From Vibrio natriegens NBRC 15636 = ATCC 14048 = DSM 759 (GTDB lineage Bacteria; Pseudomonadota; Gammaproteobacteria; Enterobacterales; Vibrionaceae): a stretch of DNA of 64,000 bases. Positions 26,692 to 39,166 of the stretch are shown in pieces. The notes below the pieces were generated by a model. That model made no database searches, was not told where the DNA came from, and saw nothing but the letters and a program-made list of their open reading frames with translations. Location: positions 1,054,001 to 1,118,000 of the forward strand of contig NZ_CP141822.1 of assembly GCF_035621455.1 (NCBI RefSeq), read 5' to 3'. A program made the position numbers and the translations under genes. The stretch's first letter is position 1; every line of letters starts with the position of its first letter.

Positions 26692-26720
26692 TAACTTGAT
26701 ATCAAGTTGAATGTAATCCA

Positions 26721-26746
26721 AAGGTCGCATTTATGCGGCCTTTTTG
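26721..26746 (+). terminator. Terminator of the porin gene
   Basis: AAGGTCGCAT (26721-26730) pairs with ATGCGGCCTT (26733-26742) through one G-U pair, followed by TTTTT, 30 bases after the porin stop. Confidence 0.88.
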
Positions 26747-26777
26747 GTTATATAGGGATTGATTATATAGGTAAGCG

Positions 26778-26837
26778 TTATACCCAACTGAGCTTATAGG
26801 CATGGTGATATCAGGCTTCGAGATTATTTGGGTATAA
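26778..26837. repeat. 10-bp inverted repeat TTATACCCAA / TTGGGTATAA
   Basis: TTATACCCAA (26778-26787) and TTGGGTATAA (26828-26837) are perfect inverted repeats with a 40-base spacer, between the porin and the DUF2057 gene. The same 10-mer recurs at 38805-38814 beside yciN. This is the pattern of a short dispersed intergenic repeat, possibly with regulatory use for the downstream gene (start at 26865). Confidence 0.55.
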
Positions 26838-26864
26838 AACTTAATGATAAAAAAGGGTTAAATC

Positions 26865-27527
26865 ATGAAACGTACAATTTGGACTTCGATTTTAATGGCG
26901 CTTTCAGCGCTGAGTGTCCCTAATGCGTATGCGAATACCAGTTCATTGACGGAACTAGATGCGGCTCAAGGAGTTGAAGTGCTATTTATCAATAGCCAAG
27001 ATGCAAAACAGATGGATGAACCATTTATGCTTGCGACGGGGTCGAATCAAATCGTATTGCGTATGAATACGATGTTAGGTCGAGGTGAAAAGCGTGGTAA
27101 CTTCACTTCAGCGCCTTATATTCTTACTCTGGATGTTAATGGTGGCGAATTGGAAATCGATGGTCCGCAACTGAACGAGCTAACTCAAGCCAAAAGAGTG
27201 TTTGAAGGCGATAAGATTGATTGGAATGTCAGCCTTAATGACAGCGATATAAACTACGACCAAGTCAAAATGGTGGGAAAAAAGGGCACGTTCCCTTATT
27301 CAAACCTTGATGAGCAACTTGCTATTTATAACGCAGCCAACGGCATTAGTTTTGCGGGCAGTGCAATCGCACCCGCTGCCAGCGCGAGTATAGTAAACGG
27401 TACGCAGCAGGCAGCGACGTCTGCTGGCCCAGATAGCCTGGAAATGCAAAAAGCGAAAATGACGTATTTGAAATTGTCTCCAAACGAGCGTAAAGCCTTC
27501 CGCAAGTGGTTGGTTGACCAACAGTAA
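26865..27527 (+). CDS. DUF2057 family protein (YccT-like), exported
   Basis: A protein of 220 residues with a signal peptide (MKRTIWTSILMALSALSVPNAYA). The mature N-terminal half has the DUF2057 stretch with VEVLFINSQDAK and SNQIVLRMN. The C-terminal third is alanine-rich, then ends in a short charged helix. The E. coli homologue YccT is periplasmic and dampens curli production; whether that applies here is unknown. It has its own terminator and lies after an inverted repeat. Confidence 0.82.
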   Translation: MKRTIWTSILMALSALSVPNAYANTSSLTELDAAQGVEVLFINSQDAKQMDEPFMLATGSNQIVLRMNTMLGRGEKRGNFTSAPYILTLDVNGGELEIDGPQLNELTQAKRVFEGDKIDWNVSLNDSDINYDQVKMVGKKGTFPYSNLDEQLAIYNAANGISFAGSAIAPAASASIVNGTQQAATSAGPDSLEMQKAKMTYLKLSPNERKAFRKWLVDQQ

Positions 27528-27561
27528 TCGCAATCGCTCAACATAGATGACTGCTTTCAGG

Positions 27562-27592
27562 AAGCCAGTAGCTGATGCTACTGGCTTTTTTC
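27562..27592 (+). terminator. Terminator of the DUF2057 gene
   Basis: A perfect 11-bp stem, AAGCCAGTAGC/GCTACTGGCTT (27562-27572 with 27577-27587, loop TGAT), is followed by TTTTTCTTT. It lies between convergent genes; the minus strand has no U tract. Confidence 0.92.
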
Positions 27593-27602
27593 TTTAAAAT
27601 CT

Positions 27603-28304
27603 TTAGAGCTCTATTTCTTTCCACTCTCCTGGCTGTAGATCGCCTAACTCGATATTCCCCATTGAAAAACGTACTAAACGTAGAGTTGGGAAGCCGATAT
27701 GAGCGGTCATGCGTCGCACTTGGCGATTCCTTCCCTCGATGATGGTTATCGCTAACCAGGTAGTAGGAATATTGGCACGGAAGCGCACGGCTGGCGTTCT
27801 TTCCCAGATCTCGGGCGCATCCATCACTTCAACTTTCGCTGGTAGCGTCATCCCGTCCTTAAGTTCTACCCCTTTACGCAGTTTATCAAGATCGGCTTCT
27901 TCTGGCGCGCCATCGACTTGTACCCAATACGTTTTAGGGGATTTAGATTTAGGCTGTGTTAGTTTTGCCTGCAAAATACCGTCGTTTGTGAGCACCATCA
28001 GGCCTTCACTGTCACGATCTAATCGTCCTGCGGCGTAGACATCTTTTACCGGAATGTAGTCAGCGAGTGTTTTACGTCCATCACCATCAGTAAATTGGCT
28101 AAGCGTGTCATAAGGTTTATTAAACACAACCACTTTGCGGTCCTGTGGGTTGATGCGGGGCTTTTGACTTTGTGCTGCTCGGGTAGAGCGGCGCTTATTA
28201 CTCGTTGTGGTACGGGGACGGTCAGACTTTTCAGAACGTTTAAAATGCCCCTCTTTAGATTGATGACTACGACGACCTTTTTCATAACCTGTACGAGATG
28301 ACAT
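27603..28304 (-). CDS. rluE: 23S rRNA pseudouridine synthase RluE
   Basis: A protein of 233 residues from [13 protein letters not shown]. The frame is open 16 codons upstream to 28352, but that part is not family-like. The first 60 residues are very basic and low in complexity, a probable RNA-binding tail. The catalytic domain of the RsuA/RluB/E/F group follows, with the active-site motif [13 protein letters not shown] and [12 protein letters not shown] near residue 190. It lacks the S4 domain of RluB and RsuA, as RluE does. It modifies U2457 of 23S rRNA in E. coli. Confidence 0.92.
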   Translation of the reverse strand: MSSRTGYEKGRRSHQSKEGHFKRSEKSDRPRTTTSNKRRSTRAAQSQKPRINPQDRKVVVFNKPYDTLSQFTDGDGRKTLADYIPVKDVYAAGRLDRDSEGLMVLTNDGILQAKLTQPKSKSPKTYWVQVDGAPEEADLDKLRKGVELKDGMTLPAKVEVMDAPEIWERTPAVRFRANIPTTWLAITIIEGRNRQVRRMTAHIGFPTLRLVRFSMGNIELGDLQPGEWKEIEL

Positions 28305-30840
<2,536 letters not shown>

Positions 30841-30849
30841 TGTGAATCT

Positions 30850-30914
30850 GACACACCGTGCGCGGTGTGTCGTTCAGATAATAATAAACCCGCTGACTTG
30901 GCGGGTTTATTTTT
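30850..30914 (+). terminator. Tandem stem-loops and terminator of icd
   Basis: First a 9-bp stem, GACACACCG/CGGTGTGTC (30850-30858 with 30863-30871), without a U tract. Then AAACCCGC/GCGGGTTT (30886-30893 with 30901-30908) followed by ATTTTTC, which is the true intrinsic terminator. The first hairpin may stabilise the mRNA end. Confidence 0.88.
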
Positions 30915-30984
30915 CTCTGCGTAACGATAAACAGTGTTTTAATCTATGTTACGAGAGCAATGGTTTGTTTCTACAGCGCTCTAA

Positions 30985-31203
30985 TTATTTCGCTTGGTCT
31001 TCAATCGGTACTACGCTGCTTGCGTGACAACCTTTTGGACCTTTTTCTATCTCGTATGAGACTTGTTGGCCTGCTTTCAGTGTACGATAACCGTCCATCT
31101 GGATAGTTGAGTAGTGGGCAAAGATATCTCCTTCTTCTTCGTCAGAACAGATAAACCCAAATCCTTTGGCATTGTTAAACCACTTTACTGTACCTGTAGC
31201 CAT
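30985..31203 (-). CDS. cspD: Cold-shock-like protein CspD
   Basis: A protein of 72 residues from MATGTVKWFNNAKGFGFICSDEEEG; a start seven codons upstream is not used in the family. The RNP1 motif KGFGFI and the second motif DIFAHYSTI are intact. CspD is the stationary-phase member of the cold-shock family, an inhibitor of replication in E. coli that is degraded by Lon. It is divergent from clpS-clpA, as in enterobacteria. A palindrome of 22 bases lies 46 bases upstream of the start. Confidence 0.93.
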   Translation of the reverse strand: MATGTVKWFNNAKGFGFICSDEEEGDIFAHYSTIQMDGYRTLKAGQQVSYEIEKGPKGCHASSVVPIEDQAK

Positions 31204-31942
31204 GCTTTTACATCCCTCATGCATTTTTTACTGATGTTGTTACTTTAATCAAGTTATACCTTTAACTTGAAACTACTATTAACTTTTAACGACTGCTAAC
31301 AGAAGAATTTCTGTTCGTCCATCGCGTCAATGTGAATCCTCGACTCTGCGAGCCTTCGAAATAAAAAAGCTCCGCTCAGATGATGATTTATGCATCAACA
31401 CTTTCCACTGTAGTCAATCAGTCCACACAGTCAATAGCGTTTCGCAACAAACAGAAACATTATTGAAAACAAATCACTTTTGAGATTAACAATTTTGCAA
31501 ACACTTTCCTGGCTGTACGTTGATGTTCAGATGTTTTAGCTACTAAATGACAAGTTGAAAAATAGCCATACTATTTGTGTTTGTTATGTTAGTGAAATCC
31601 TCTGATTGAATAAAAAATGAAGATTTCGTGATAAATATCGCCTCAAAAATCGGGAAATGTGATCTAATACGGACTGTGCATTGGTATCGCAATCGCAACG
31701 TATAAGTAAGAAATCTTAGGGTTGATAGCGGCAATATTTTAAGTAAAAGATCACAGCGTATCGATAAGCATCTTTTATTTGCACCCCCGCAAGAGGTGCA
31801 TTAGTCTCTATATAGGTAGTAACTTTTATCTATCAAAGTTCTATTTCGGTGTCACTTCTCACTACACCGCGCAGCATGCTTGTGGTAGATTGTTTTTATA
31901 GGTCGAAAACATCAACCCTTTGATACGATATCTTTAATTGCC
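31204..31942. promoter_or_regulatory. Long cspD-clpS divergent intergenic region
   Basis: About 740 bases with no convincing gene. TCAAGTTA (31249-31256) and TAACTTGA (31263-31270) form an exact inverted repeat with a six-base spacer just upstream of cspD; it could be an operator or a leader hairpin. The rest is AT-rich and should contain the promoters of cspD and clpS. A GCACC/GGTGC hairpin lies near 31780-31801. No known small RNA family is recognised. Confidence 0.4.
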
Positions 31943-32263
31943 ATGAGTAAAAATTTTGAGTGGGTCACTCCAGACTCTGATCTTCTGGAGCGAGAAAGTA
32001 CAAAAATTCAGCCACCTAAGCTGTATAACGTTGTACTCAACAATGATGACTATACACCTATGGATTTCGTCATAGAGGTACTTGAGCGATTCTTTTCTCA
32101 TGATATAGATAGAGCGACTCAAATAATGCTCAAGGTACACTATGAAGGAAAGGCAGTTTGTGGGACGTACAGCGCAGAAATTGCCGAGACAAAAGTAGCG
32201 CAAGTTACGATGTACGCAAGGGAAAATGAACATCCGTTGCTTTGCACTATGGAGCAAGCGTAA
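31943..32263 (+). CDS. clpS: ATP-dependent Clp protease adaptor ClpS
   Basis: A protein of 106 residues. The core has the N-degron-binding residues in [20 protein letters not shown] and the [13 protein letters not shown] stretch that line the pocket for an N-terminal bulky residue. ClpS hands N-degron substrates to ClpA for degradation by ClpAP. It precedes clpA with a gap of 48 bases, the usual pair. Confidence 0.96.
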   Translation: MSKNFEWVTPDSDLLERESTKIQPPKLYNVVLNNDDYTPMDFVIEVLERFFSHDIDRATQIMLKVHYEGKAVCGTYSAEIAETKVAQVTMYARENEHPLLCTMEQA

Positions 32264-32311
32264 AAAGAAGACTTGCTCGAACAACCCCAGTTGTTTTTTC
32301 GGGAGGTACTT

Positions 32312-34582
32312 ATGCTAAACAAAGAACTAGAGTCAAGCCTTAACAGTGCATTTGCTCGTGCGCGCGACAAACGTCACGAGTTTATGACTGTCGAACACCT
32401 CCTACTTGCATTGTTGGAAAATGATGCAGCTAAGGAAGCCCTTCTAGCCTGCAAAGCGGATTTAGATGCTTTGCGTAACGAACTCGATATATTCATCGAT
32501 CAAACTACGCCTCTCATCCCAGAAAGCGATGAGACGCGTGAAACTCAGCCGACTTTGAGCTTCCAACGCGTCCTACAACGTGCAGTTTTTCATGTTCAGT
32601 CGTCGGGTCGAAATGAAGTGACAGGGGCGAACGTACTTGTTGCTATTTTTAGCGAGCAAGAATCTCATGCTGCTTACCTTCTTAAGAAAAATGATATCTC
32701 TCGCCTAGACATCGTCAATTTTATCTCCCACGGCATTACCAAAGCGTCTGGCGCGAGTGAAGATCCATCATCACCAGATTCCTTCAGTTCAGAAAGTACG
32801 GATGATTCGAACTCGGAAGAGCGTCTGGAGAGCTTTGCTACCAACTTAAACCAGGTAGCTAAAGCGGGGAATATTGATCCGCTAATCGGTCGAGACAAAG
32901 AGCTCGAACGCACTATTCAAGTGCTTTGTCGCCGCCGTAAAAACAACCCGTTGCTTGTCGGAGAAGCTGGCGTGGGTAAAACTGCGATTGCAGAAGGCCT
33001 GGCGTGGAGAATTGTTGAAGGGCAGGTTCCTGAAGTTATTGAAAACAGCGTAATCTACTCTTTGGACATTGGTTCTTTGCTTGCGGGTACTAAGTATCGC
33101 GGTGATTTTGAGAAACGTTTCAAAACCATTTTGAAACAGCTTGAGAAAGAAGAAGACGCTATTCTGTTTATCGATGAAATTCATACAATCATCGGTGCGG
33201 GCGCTGCGTCTGGCGGTCAAGTTGATGCGGCAAACTTAATTAAACCTCTGCTTAGCAGCGGCAAGCTTCGTTGTATCGGCTCAACAACGTACCAAGAGTA
33301 CAGCAACATATTTGAGAAAGAGCGCGCACTCTCTCGTCGCTTCCAAAAAATCGATATTGTTGAGCCATCACTTGATGACACAACTAAGATTTTGATGGGT
33401 CTTAAGCCGAAGTACGAAGCGCACCACGAAGTTCGCTATACAAACAAAGCACTTCGTGCTGCTGTGGAATTATCGGCTAAGTACATTAATGAGCGTCATT
33501 TACCTGATAAAGCAATCGACGTTATTGATGAAGCTGGCGCATGCAGCCGCTTGGCTCCAGCAAGCCGACGTAAGAAAACCGTCGGTGTAGCAGACATTGA
33601 AGCAATGGTTGCGAAAATGGCTCGCATTCCAGAAAAATCGGTATCTTCTTCGGATAAAGATATTCTGAAGAATCTGGACCGCAAGATGAAAATGCTGGTG
33701 TTCGGACAAGACAATGCGATTGATGCATTATCAGAAGCCATCAAGCTTACCCGCGCAGGGTTGGGTGTAGACAATAAACCTGTCGGTTCATTCTTGTTTG
33801 CAGGCCCTACAGGTGTTGGTAAAACGGAAGTGACTGTTCAGCTATCTAAATTGCTTGGCATTGAGCTACTGCGTTTTGATATGTCTGAATACGGCGAACG
33901 TCATTCGGTGAGCCGTCTAATCGGTGCTCCACCAGGATATGTGGGTTACGACCAAGGTGGCTTGCTCACTGATGCGGTGATAAAACACCCACACTCTGTG
34001 GTTCTGTTGGATGAGATCGAGAAAGCGCATCCAGATATCTTTAACTTGCTATTGCAAGTGATGGATAACGGCACCCTGACCGACAACAACGGTCGTAAAG
34101 CGGACTTCCGTAATGTGATTCTTGTCATGACGACCAACGCCGGTGTTGCGGAGACCGAGAAAAAATCGATAGGCTTGATTCAACAAGACAACAGCCATGA
34201 CGCGATGGCGGAAATTAAGAAAGTATTTACTCCTGAATTCCGTAACCGCCTTGATAACATCATCTGGTTTAACAGCCTGGATGAGACGGTTATCCATCAA
34301 GTTGTCGATAAGTTTATCGTTGAGCTTCAAGTGCAGCTGGATGCTCGTGGTGTCTCGATGGAAGTCTCTCAAGACGCGCGCCACTGGTTGGCACACAAGG
34401 GTTACGACAAAGCGATGGGTGCTCGTCCAATGGGACGTGTTATCCAAGAGCAGCTTAAGAAACCTTTGGCGAACGAGCTTCTGTTCGGCTCTTTGGTTAA
34501 CGGTGGTACCGTGAAGGTTTCACTCGTAAACGATGCTCTGGAATTTGAGTATTTGAGCGAGAAAGAAGCCGCAGTGCACTGA
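32312..34582 (+). CDS. clpA: ATP-dependent Clp protease ATP-binding subunit ClpA
   Basis: A protein of 756 residues from [16 protein letters not shown]. The strong GGGAGG site at 32301 supports this start over the earlier in-frame ATG at 32273. It has an N-terminal Clp repeat domain (residues 1-145), an acidic linker, AAA+ domain 1 with GEAGVGKTA, and AAA+ domain 2 with GPTGVGKTE and the GYVGYDQGG pore-loop region, ending in a D2-small domain. ClpA unfolds substrates and feeds them to ClpP. With clpS, aat and bpt nearby it forms the N-degron pathway. Confidence 0.98.
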   Translation: MLNKELESSLNSAFARARDKRHEFMTVEHLLLALLENDAAKEALLACKADLDALRNELDIFIDQTTPLIPESDETRETQPTLSFQRVLQRAVFHVQSSGRNEVTGANVLVAIFSEQESHAAYLLKKNDISRLDIVNFISHGITKASGASEDPSSPDSFSSESTDDSNSEERLESFATNLNQVAKAGNIDPLIGRDKELERTIQVLCRRRKNNPLLVGEAGVGKTAIAEGLAWRIVEGQVPEVIENSVIYSLDIGSLLAGTKYRGDFEKRFKTILKQLEKEEDAILFIDEIHTIIGAGAASGGQVDAANLIKPLLSSGKLRCIGSTTYQEYSNIFEKERALSRRFQKIDIVEPSLDDTTKILMGLKPKYEAHHEVRYTNKALRAAVELSAKYINERHLPDKAIDVIDEAGACSRLAPASRRKKTVGVADIEAMVAKMARIPEKSVSSSDKDILKNLDRKMKMLVFGQDNAIDALSEAIKLTRAGLGVDNKPVGSFLFAGPTGVGKTEVTVQLSKLLGIELLRFDMSEYGERHSVSRLIGAPPGYVGYDQGGLLTDAVIKHPHSVVLLDEIEKAHPDIFNLLLQVMDNGTLTDNNGRKADFRNVILVMTTNAGVAETEKKSIGLIQQDNSHDAMAEIKKVFTPEFRNRLDNIIWFNSLDETVIHQVVDKFIVELQVQLDARGVSMEVSQDARHWLAHKGYDKAMGARPMGRVIQEQLKKPLANELLFGSLVNGGTVKVSLVNDALEFEYLSEKEAAVH

Positions 34583-34604
34583 TAAACTCTCGGTTCTATG
34601 AAAC

Positions 34605-34632
34605 AAAAAAGGATGCGTTAGCATCCTTTTTT
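34605..34632 (+). terminator. Terminator of clpA
   Basis: AAAAAAGGATGC (34605-34616) pairs with GCATCCTTTTTT (34621-34632) around a GTTA loop, 22 bases after the clpA stop. Confidence 0.93.
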
Positions 34633-34690
34633 AATGAAACTCGGGCAACATGAATCATGCGCGATAGCTCTGCTTGTGATTTATCGACCA

Positions 34691-34726
34691 CAAATAAAAA
34701 ACGGAGCGTCAGGCTCCGTTTTTTAT
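34691..34726 (-). terminator. Terminator of infA
   Basis: On the minus strand ACGGAGC/GCTCCGT (34701-34707 with 34713-34719) is followed by TTTTTATTT. The flanks on the plus strand are also T-rich, so it may be bidirectional between convergent clpA and infA. Confidence 0.9.
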
Positions 34727-34746
34727 TTGCATCCGAAAATCAGAGA

Positions 34747-34965
<219 letters not shown>

Positions 34966-35047
34966 TTAATCCTCTTTAGAAATTAGGCAAATTTTAGCGG
35001 GCTTTATTTTGCCGCTAAATAGTAATTATGTAAAGTTGGAGCGTATT

Positions 35048-35749
35048 CTACCCTCGCCAACGCTGATTTACTAGCCTTTGGTGGCGTTGAAAGCGTGTTT
35101 TATAGTTCATTGCTGGACATTCATCTATCTGATAACCCAAGTATAGCCATTGATGGTTGCTTTTTTGGCAGTACTCTATTTGATACAACACCGCTAATGT
35201 ACCAAGCGATAGAGGGTAATCAGGGTCGAAAAAGGTATAGAATGCACTCGAACAATGAGGCATGACGTCCGTTACGCCGATGGCAACCAGTTGTTCTGAT
35301 TCATTGTAGACGTGCAAAAATAGTGTGGTAAGCCAGTTAGTTTGTGCAAAGCGAGCGAACTCATCCCGTTTGGGTGGGTACATCGTACCGCTCTTATGAC
35401 GTTTACAAATGTAGCGACTATAGAGCTCAAACCAGTCGGGATCCATCTGCGGTTTCATTTCCCAACGCAAACCTTGCCCTTTATTAAGCAGGCGTTTCTG
35501 ACTTTTTGAAGGAGTGAAGTCTTTTATCGCCACACGGATAGGCTGGCACGCGTTGCAATGCTCACAATGTGGTTTATATATCGTATCACCACTGCGACGA
35601 AAGCCGTTAGCCATCAATAGCTGATAGTTGTTTTCTGTATGTAAGCTTTCATCAAGTGCGACCGCAACACGCTCTTGTCGCTCTGGTAGATAGCTACAAG
35701 GGTGGTTGTTGGTCAATCCTATGCGAATATGTTGTAGATCCGTGCTCAT
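35048..35749 (-). CDS. bpt: Aspartate/glutamate leucyltransferase Bpt
   Basis: A protein of 233 residues of the arginyl-tRNA--protein transferase superfamily. The conserved N-terminal CSYLPERQERVAV and the Cys-rich CEHCNACQPIRV are visible, followed by the GNAT-like part with YRSKRHKSG-type (YICKRHKSGTMYPP) and LGYQIDECPAMNYK motifs. Bpt attaches leucine to N-terminal aspartate or glutamate, turning them into ClpS-recognised N-degrons. It overlaps aat by four bases, so the two transferases are translated together. Confidence 0.95.
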   Translation of the reverse strand: MSTDLQHIRIGLTNNHPCSYLPERQERVAVALDESLHTENNYQLLMANGFRRSGDTIYKPHCEHCNACQPIRVAIKDFTPSKSQKRLLNKGQGLRWEMKPQMDPDWFELYSRYICKRHKSGTMYPPKRDEFARFAQTNWLTTLFLHVYNESEQLVAIGVTDVMPHCSSAFYTFFDPDYPLSLGTLAVLYQIEYCQKSNHQWLYLGYQIDECPAMNYKTRFQRHQRLVNQRWRG

Positions 35750-36456
35750 GATGCTGAATTCCGCAGAACTTGTGGCTCAAAAGTGCCTGAAGCCATTTGC
35801 TTTTCTCTTAAAGATAGTAGCTTTTGCATGAACTCGTCCCGATCAAGTTCAAATGCGCCCAGTGAAGCTAAATGAGAGTTCATTACCTGACAGTCAATCA
35901 ACTGACCTTGATTGGATTTAAGGTGATGACACAAATACCACAAAGCCACTTTCGATGCGTTATCCTTTAAACTAAACATAGATTCGCCGCAAAATACCTG
36001 GCCGACACTTAACCCGTACAAGCCGCCAATCAGTTCATCTTCATGCCATACTTCTACTGAGTGGCAATGCCCAAGCTCAGCAAGTTCTATGTAAGCCGTT
36101 TGCATGTCTTCGTTGAGCCATGTTTCACTCTCAGGGCGAGTGGAGGAACAGAGCTGAATCACATTTTGGGTTGCTTGATTCAGGGTGACTTGATAATCAT
36201 GTTTTCGCTGAAACTTTCTGAGACTTTTTGATGGTTTAAAAGTCGAAGGATCAAAGACCGCACGAGGAGAAGGGCTCCACCAAAGTATAGGCTCACCAGG
36301 TCCGTACCAAGGGAAGATTCCCTGATGATAGCCTTTAAGTATTCTCATCGGGTCCAAGTCGCCACCAAAAGCTAGGAGCCCATTAGGGTCGCTCAGTGCT
36401 TTATAGGGAGAGGGGAAGGTGAATGCCTTACCAAGTTCAGTTAAATAGATTGCCAT
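35746..36456 (-). CDS. aat: Leucyl/phenylalanyl-tRNA--protein transferase
   Basis: A protein of 236 residues, full length. It has the family motifs FPSPYKALSDPNGLLAFGGDL near the N-terminus, YHQGIFPWYGPGEPILWWSPSPR, and GQVFCGESMFS in the catalytic region. It transfers Leu or Phe from tRNA to proteins with N-terminal Lys or Arg, making primary N-degrons for ClpS-ClpAP. It is the first gene of aat-bpt(-infA). Confidence 0.97.
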   Translation of the reverse strand: MAIYLTELGKAFTFPSPYKALSDPNGLLAFGGDLDPMRILKGYHQGIFPWYGPGEPILWWSPSPRAVFDPSTFKPSKSLRKFQRKHDYQVTLNQATQNVIQLCSSTRPESETWLNEDMQTAYIELAELGHCHSVEVWHEDELIGGLYGLSVGQVFCGESMFSLKDNASKVALWYLCHHLKSNQGQLIDCQVMNSHLASLGAFELDRDEFMQKLLSLREKQMASGTFEPQVLRNSAS

Positions 36457-36492
36457 AAAAAGTCATTACCAACATTTGAGCCAGAGGAGTTT

Positions 36493-36972
36493 ATGATGAC
36501 GCGAACACGAAATAGAGCGAAATTGTGGTTTTGGATCATACTGCTTTTACCATTTTTCGCCAATGCAGCTTACGAAAGAAATGTGGCAAAGCCCGTCAAC
36601 GAAGTTGTCTATGGAAAAGTGGATTCTGTTCGTTATATCACGCAGCAAGAGGTTGTTAAATCAAAAAATAATGGCTGGAAAACGTTACTAGGTGCAACAA
36701 TCGGTGGGTTGGTCGGAAACCAGTTTGGTGGCGGAACAGGTAAAGAAGTGGCGACCGCCGTTGGTGCGCTTACTGGTGCAGCTGTTGCACAAAATCAAAG
36801 TACTGAGCAATACACGGTTGAATCTCAGTTGGTTGAACTTTTGATAAAGGTTGATGGCGACAAACTTATCAATGTTATTCAAGACGTTGATAGAAATATG
36901 TTATTTGGCCGCGGCGACGAGGTTCGTATTTTGTATTTTGATGACGGTGTGCGGGTTGATATGGTCTATTAG
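36493..36972 (+). CDS. Glycine-zipper 2TM domain protein, exported
   Basis: A protein of 159 residues with a hydrophobic signal segment (residues 10-27) ending near ANAA and no lipobox Cys. The centre (residues 58-100) holds the glycine zipper LLGATIGGLVGNQFGGGTGKEVATAVGALTG pattern, as in SlyB/Rickettsia 17-kDa antigen proteins, though these are usually lipoproteins. The C-terminal part is a small beta-domain. It is divergent from aat. Two adjacent ATG codons are possible starts; the AGAGGAG site fits the second slightly better. The function is unknown, probably envelope-related. Confidence 0.78.
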   Translation: MMTRTRNRAKLWFWIILLLPFFANAAYERNVAKPVNEVVYGKVDSVRYITQQEVVKSKNNGWKTLLGATIGGLVGNQFGGGTGKEVATAVGALTGAAVAQNQSTEQYTVESQLVELLIKVDGDKLINVIQDVDRNMLFGRGDEVRILYFDDGVRVDMVY

Positions 36973-37133
36973 GCCCCAGTTTTCAGGCAAATAGATACGC
37001 TGACTAATTATTCATAAATTAGCGTAGATTTGCTCTGGTTTTGTATTGATTTTTTGGTTAGTCTGAATCCACGAAGAATTGTTCAGCTCTCAAAAAAACG
37101 TGAACTGAGAGCACAAAGGATTATCAACTTTCA

Positions 37134-38414
37134 ATGGAAAGCCTAACGTTACAACCAATCAATAAAATCCAAGGGGAAGTTAATCTTCCAGGATCAAAAA
37201 GCGTCTCTAACCGAGCTCTTTTGCTAGCTGCTTTAGCAAAAGGCACGACTCGCCTGACAAACCTTCTAGATAGTGACGACATCCGTCATATGCTCAACGC
37301 CCTTACTACGCTTGGTGTTCAATATCAGTTGTCTGAAGACAAAACCGAGTGTGTTGTGGAAGGACTTGGCCAACCATTCTCAGTGTCAGAGCCTGTAGAG
37401 CTGTTTTTAGGCAATGCTGGCACGGCAATGCGCCCACTAGCGGCTGCGCTGTGTCTTGGTGAAGGTGAGTATGTTTTGACTGGTGAGCCTCGTATGAAAG
37501 AGCGCCCAATTGGTCACCTCGTTACTGCATTACAAGATGCTGGTGCAGATATCGAATACCTCGAAAATGAAAACTACCCGCCATTGAAAATTGTGGGAAC
37601 GGGTTTGAAGTCAGGTACGGTATCGATTGATGGTTCCATTTCGAGTCAGTTTTTAACCGCTTTCCTTATGTCTGCGCCACTCGCTGAAGGCGAAGTGCGC
37701 ATCAATATCGAAGGCGACCTGGTGTCTAAGCCGTACATCGATATCACGCTGCATATCATGAAGCAGTTTGGCGTTAATGTAATCAACAATGATTATCAGG
37801 AATTTGTGATACCTGCCGGTCAGCATTACGTTGCACCTGGGGATTTTCTAGTGGAAGGTGACGCCTCTTCAGCGTCTTACTTTTTGGCGGCTGCGGCGAT
37901 CAAAGGTGGCGAAGTTAAAGTTACCGGTATTGGCAAAAACAGTATTCAGGGTGACATTCAATTTGCAGATGCGCTTGAAAAAATGGGCGCTGAAATTGAA
38001 TGGGGCGATGACTATGTGATTGCTCGTGCGGGTAAGCTGAAAGGTATTGATATGGATTATAACCATATCCCTGACGCGGCGATGACGATTGCAACCACGG
38101 CTCTGTTTGCAGAAGGTACGACAGCGATTCGCAATGTTTACAACTGGCGCGTAAAAGAAACCGACCGTTTGTCTGCGATGGCGACTGAACTTCGTAAAGT
38201 TGGCGCTGAAGTGGAAGAGGGTGAGGATTACATCATCGTTAAGCCAGTTCCACAGCTCAAACATGCTGCGATCGACACCTATGATGACCACCGAATGGCG
38301 ATGTGTTTTTCACTGGTTGCATTGAGTGATACACCTGTGACCATCAACGATCCGAAATGTACATCGAAGACATTCCCGGACTACTTCGACAAGCTTAAAT
38401 CGCTTAGTTGCTAG
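37134..38414 (+). CDS. aroA: 3-phosphoshikimate 1-carboxyvinyltransferase (EPSP synthase)
   Basis: A protein of 426 residues, full length. The signature regions are present: [16 protein letters not shown] near residue 20, [17 protein letters not shown] near residue 90, and [25 protein letters not shown] near residue 340. It catalyses the sixth step of the shikimate pathway, joining PEP and shikimate-3-phosphate. It is the class I enzyme. It is monocistronic here, without serC, and is followed by a good terminator. Confidence 0.98.
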   Translation: MESLTLQPINKIQGEVNLPGSKSVSNRALLLAALAKGTTRLTNLLDSDDIRHMLNALTTLGVQYQLSEDKTECVVEGLGQPFSVSEPVELFLGNAGTAMRPLAAALCLGEGEYVLTGEPRMKERPIGHLVTALQDAGADIEYLENENYPPLKIVGTGLKSGTVSIDGSISSQFLTAFLMSAPLAEGEVRINIEGDLVSKPYIDITLHIMKQFGVNVINNDYQEFVIPAGQHYVAPGDFLVEGDASSASYFLAAAAIKGGEVKVTGIGKNSIQGDIQFADALEKMGAEIEWGDDYVIARAGKLKGIDMDYNHIPDAAMTIATTALFAEGTTAIRNVYNWRVKETDRLSAMATELRKVGAEVEEGEDYIIVKPVPQLKHAAIDTYDDHRMAMCFSLVALSDTPVTINDPKCTSKTFPDYFDKLKSLSC

Positions 38415-38441
38415 TAAGTATTCCACATAAATAAACAGATA

Positions 38442-38475
38442 AAAAACCAGAGTCATGTGGCTCTGGTTTTTCTTT
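38442..38475 (+). terminator. Terminator of aroA
   Basis: AAAAACCAGAG (38442-38452) pairs with CTCTGGTTTTT (38461-38471), followed by CTTTTTTT. It is 27 bases after the aroA stop and may also serve yciN on the other strand. Confidence 0.9.
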
Positions 38476-38494
38476 TTTTAGGGGGCTTGTTTGA

Positions 38495-38743
38495 CTATTT
38501 TTTCAGCGTAAATTCTTTTGAAAGATGATGCGCTAGATACTTAAACATATTGAAAACGGCAGTCGTGTTTGCCGTTGGTAATCCTTTCTCATCAAGAAAG
38601 TATTCCCCTTTAAAGACTAAAACGTCGTCTTTTTCTTCTACGCTTGTCGCGCGCATACCCTCAATGTAATCATCGTGCTCTTGGATGATTTGGTTAGCGA
38701 TTAAAAGAAGGTCAAATTCTTCAATAAATTTTCTATCAGACAT
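38495..38743 (-). CDS. yciN: YciN family protein (DUF2498)
   Basis: A protein of 82 residues from MSDRKFIEEFDLLL, the length of E. coli YciN (83); the frame runs open 27 codons further upstream. The conserved core is FKGEYFLDEKGLPTANTTAVFNMFKYLAHHLS. The function is unknown. It lies divergent from topA, and the two genes are neighbours in enterobacteria too, which supports the call. Confidence 0.88.
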   Translation of the reverse strand: MSDRKFIEEFDLLLIANQIIQEHDDYIEGMRATSVEEKDDVLVFKGEYFLDEKGLPTANTTAVFNMFKYLAHHLSKEFTLKK

Positions 38744-39166
38744 AACGTTCCCGTCATTCATAACAATCTCAGAGCGAAGAAGTATACCTATTATTAACAG
38801 GGGATTATACCCAATGGAATGCAATTAAAGGTTACTCTCTAGCGACGGGTTTTCATCGTAGTCGCCTAAGGTTGCGGATAATAGACAAAAGTTATTTTGT
38901 GATGGGTAACAAAATTTCCTTAATTCGATTAGCAGTAGCAAACTTTGCCTGTTTAGATATGCCGACCAGACCTTTCAAAGCCCTGTCTGTTTGAAGTATA
39001 AAGACGATGAATTGTCAACCGATCGGATCTGAATTGCAAAAAAGCAGTTGATCTTCTTTTCATCTCGCACAATAGTAAAAAAAGAGGCAATGAAATAGAA
39101 CATTATGCGGGTGACTTCCAAGTCAGGGGTTTACCCGCATTATTATGAAGGACGTTAGAGTCAGTT
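38744..39166. promoter_or_regulatory. yciN-topA intergenic region with a nested hairpin in the topA leader
   Basis: About 420 bases. ATGCGGGT (39105-39112) pairs with ACCCGCAT (39133-39140); GACTT/AAGTC forms a further hairpin inside the loop. The structure ends 26 bases before the topA ATG and could affect its translation. TTATACCCAA at 38805-38814 is a copy of the repeat seen near 26778. I recognise no other element. Confidence 0.5.

Noticed and set aside
31776..31802. GCACC/GGTGC hairpin upstream of clpS as a terminator or small RNA end
   Set aside because: Short stem, no T tract and no gene before it.
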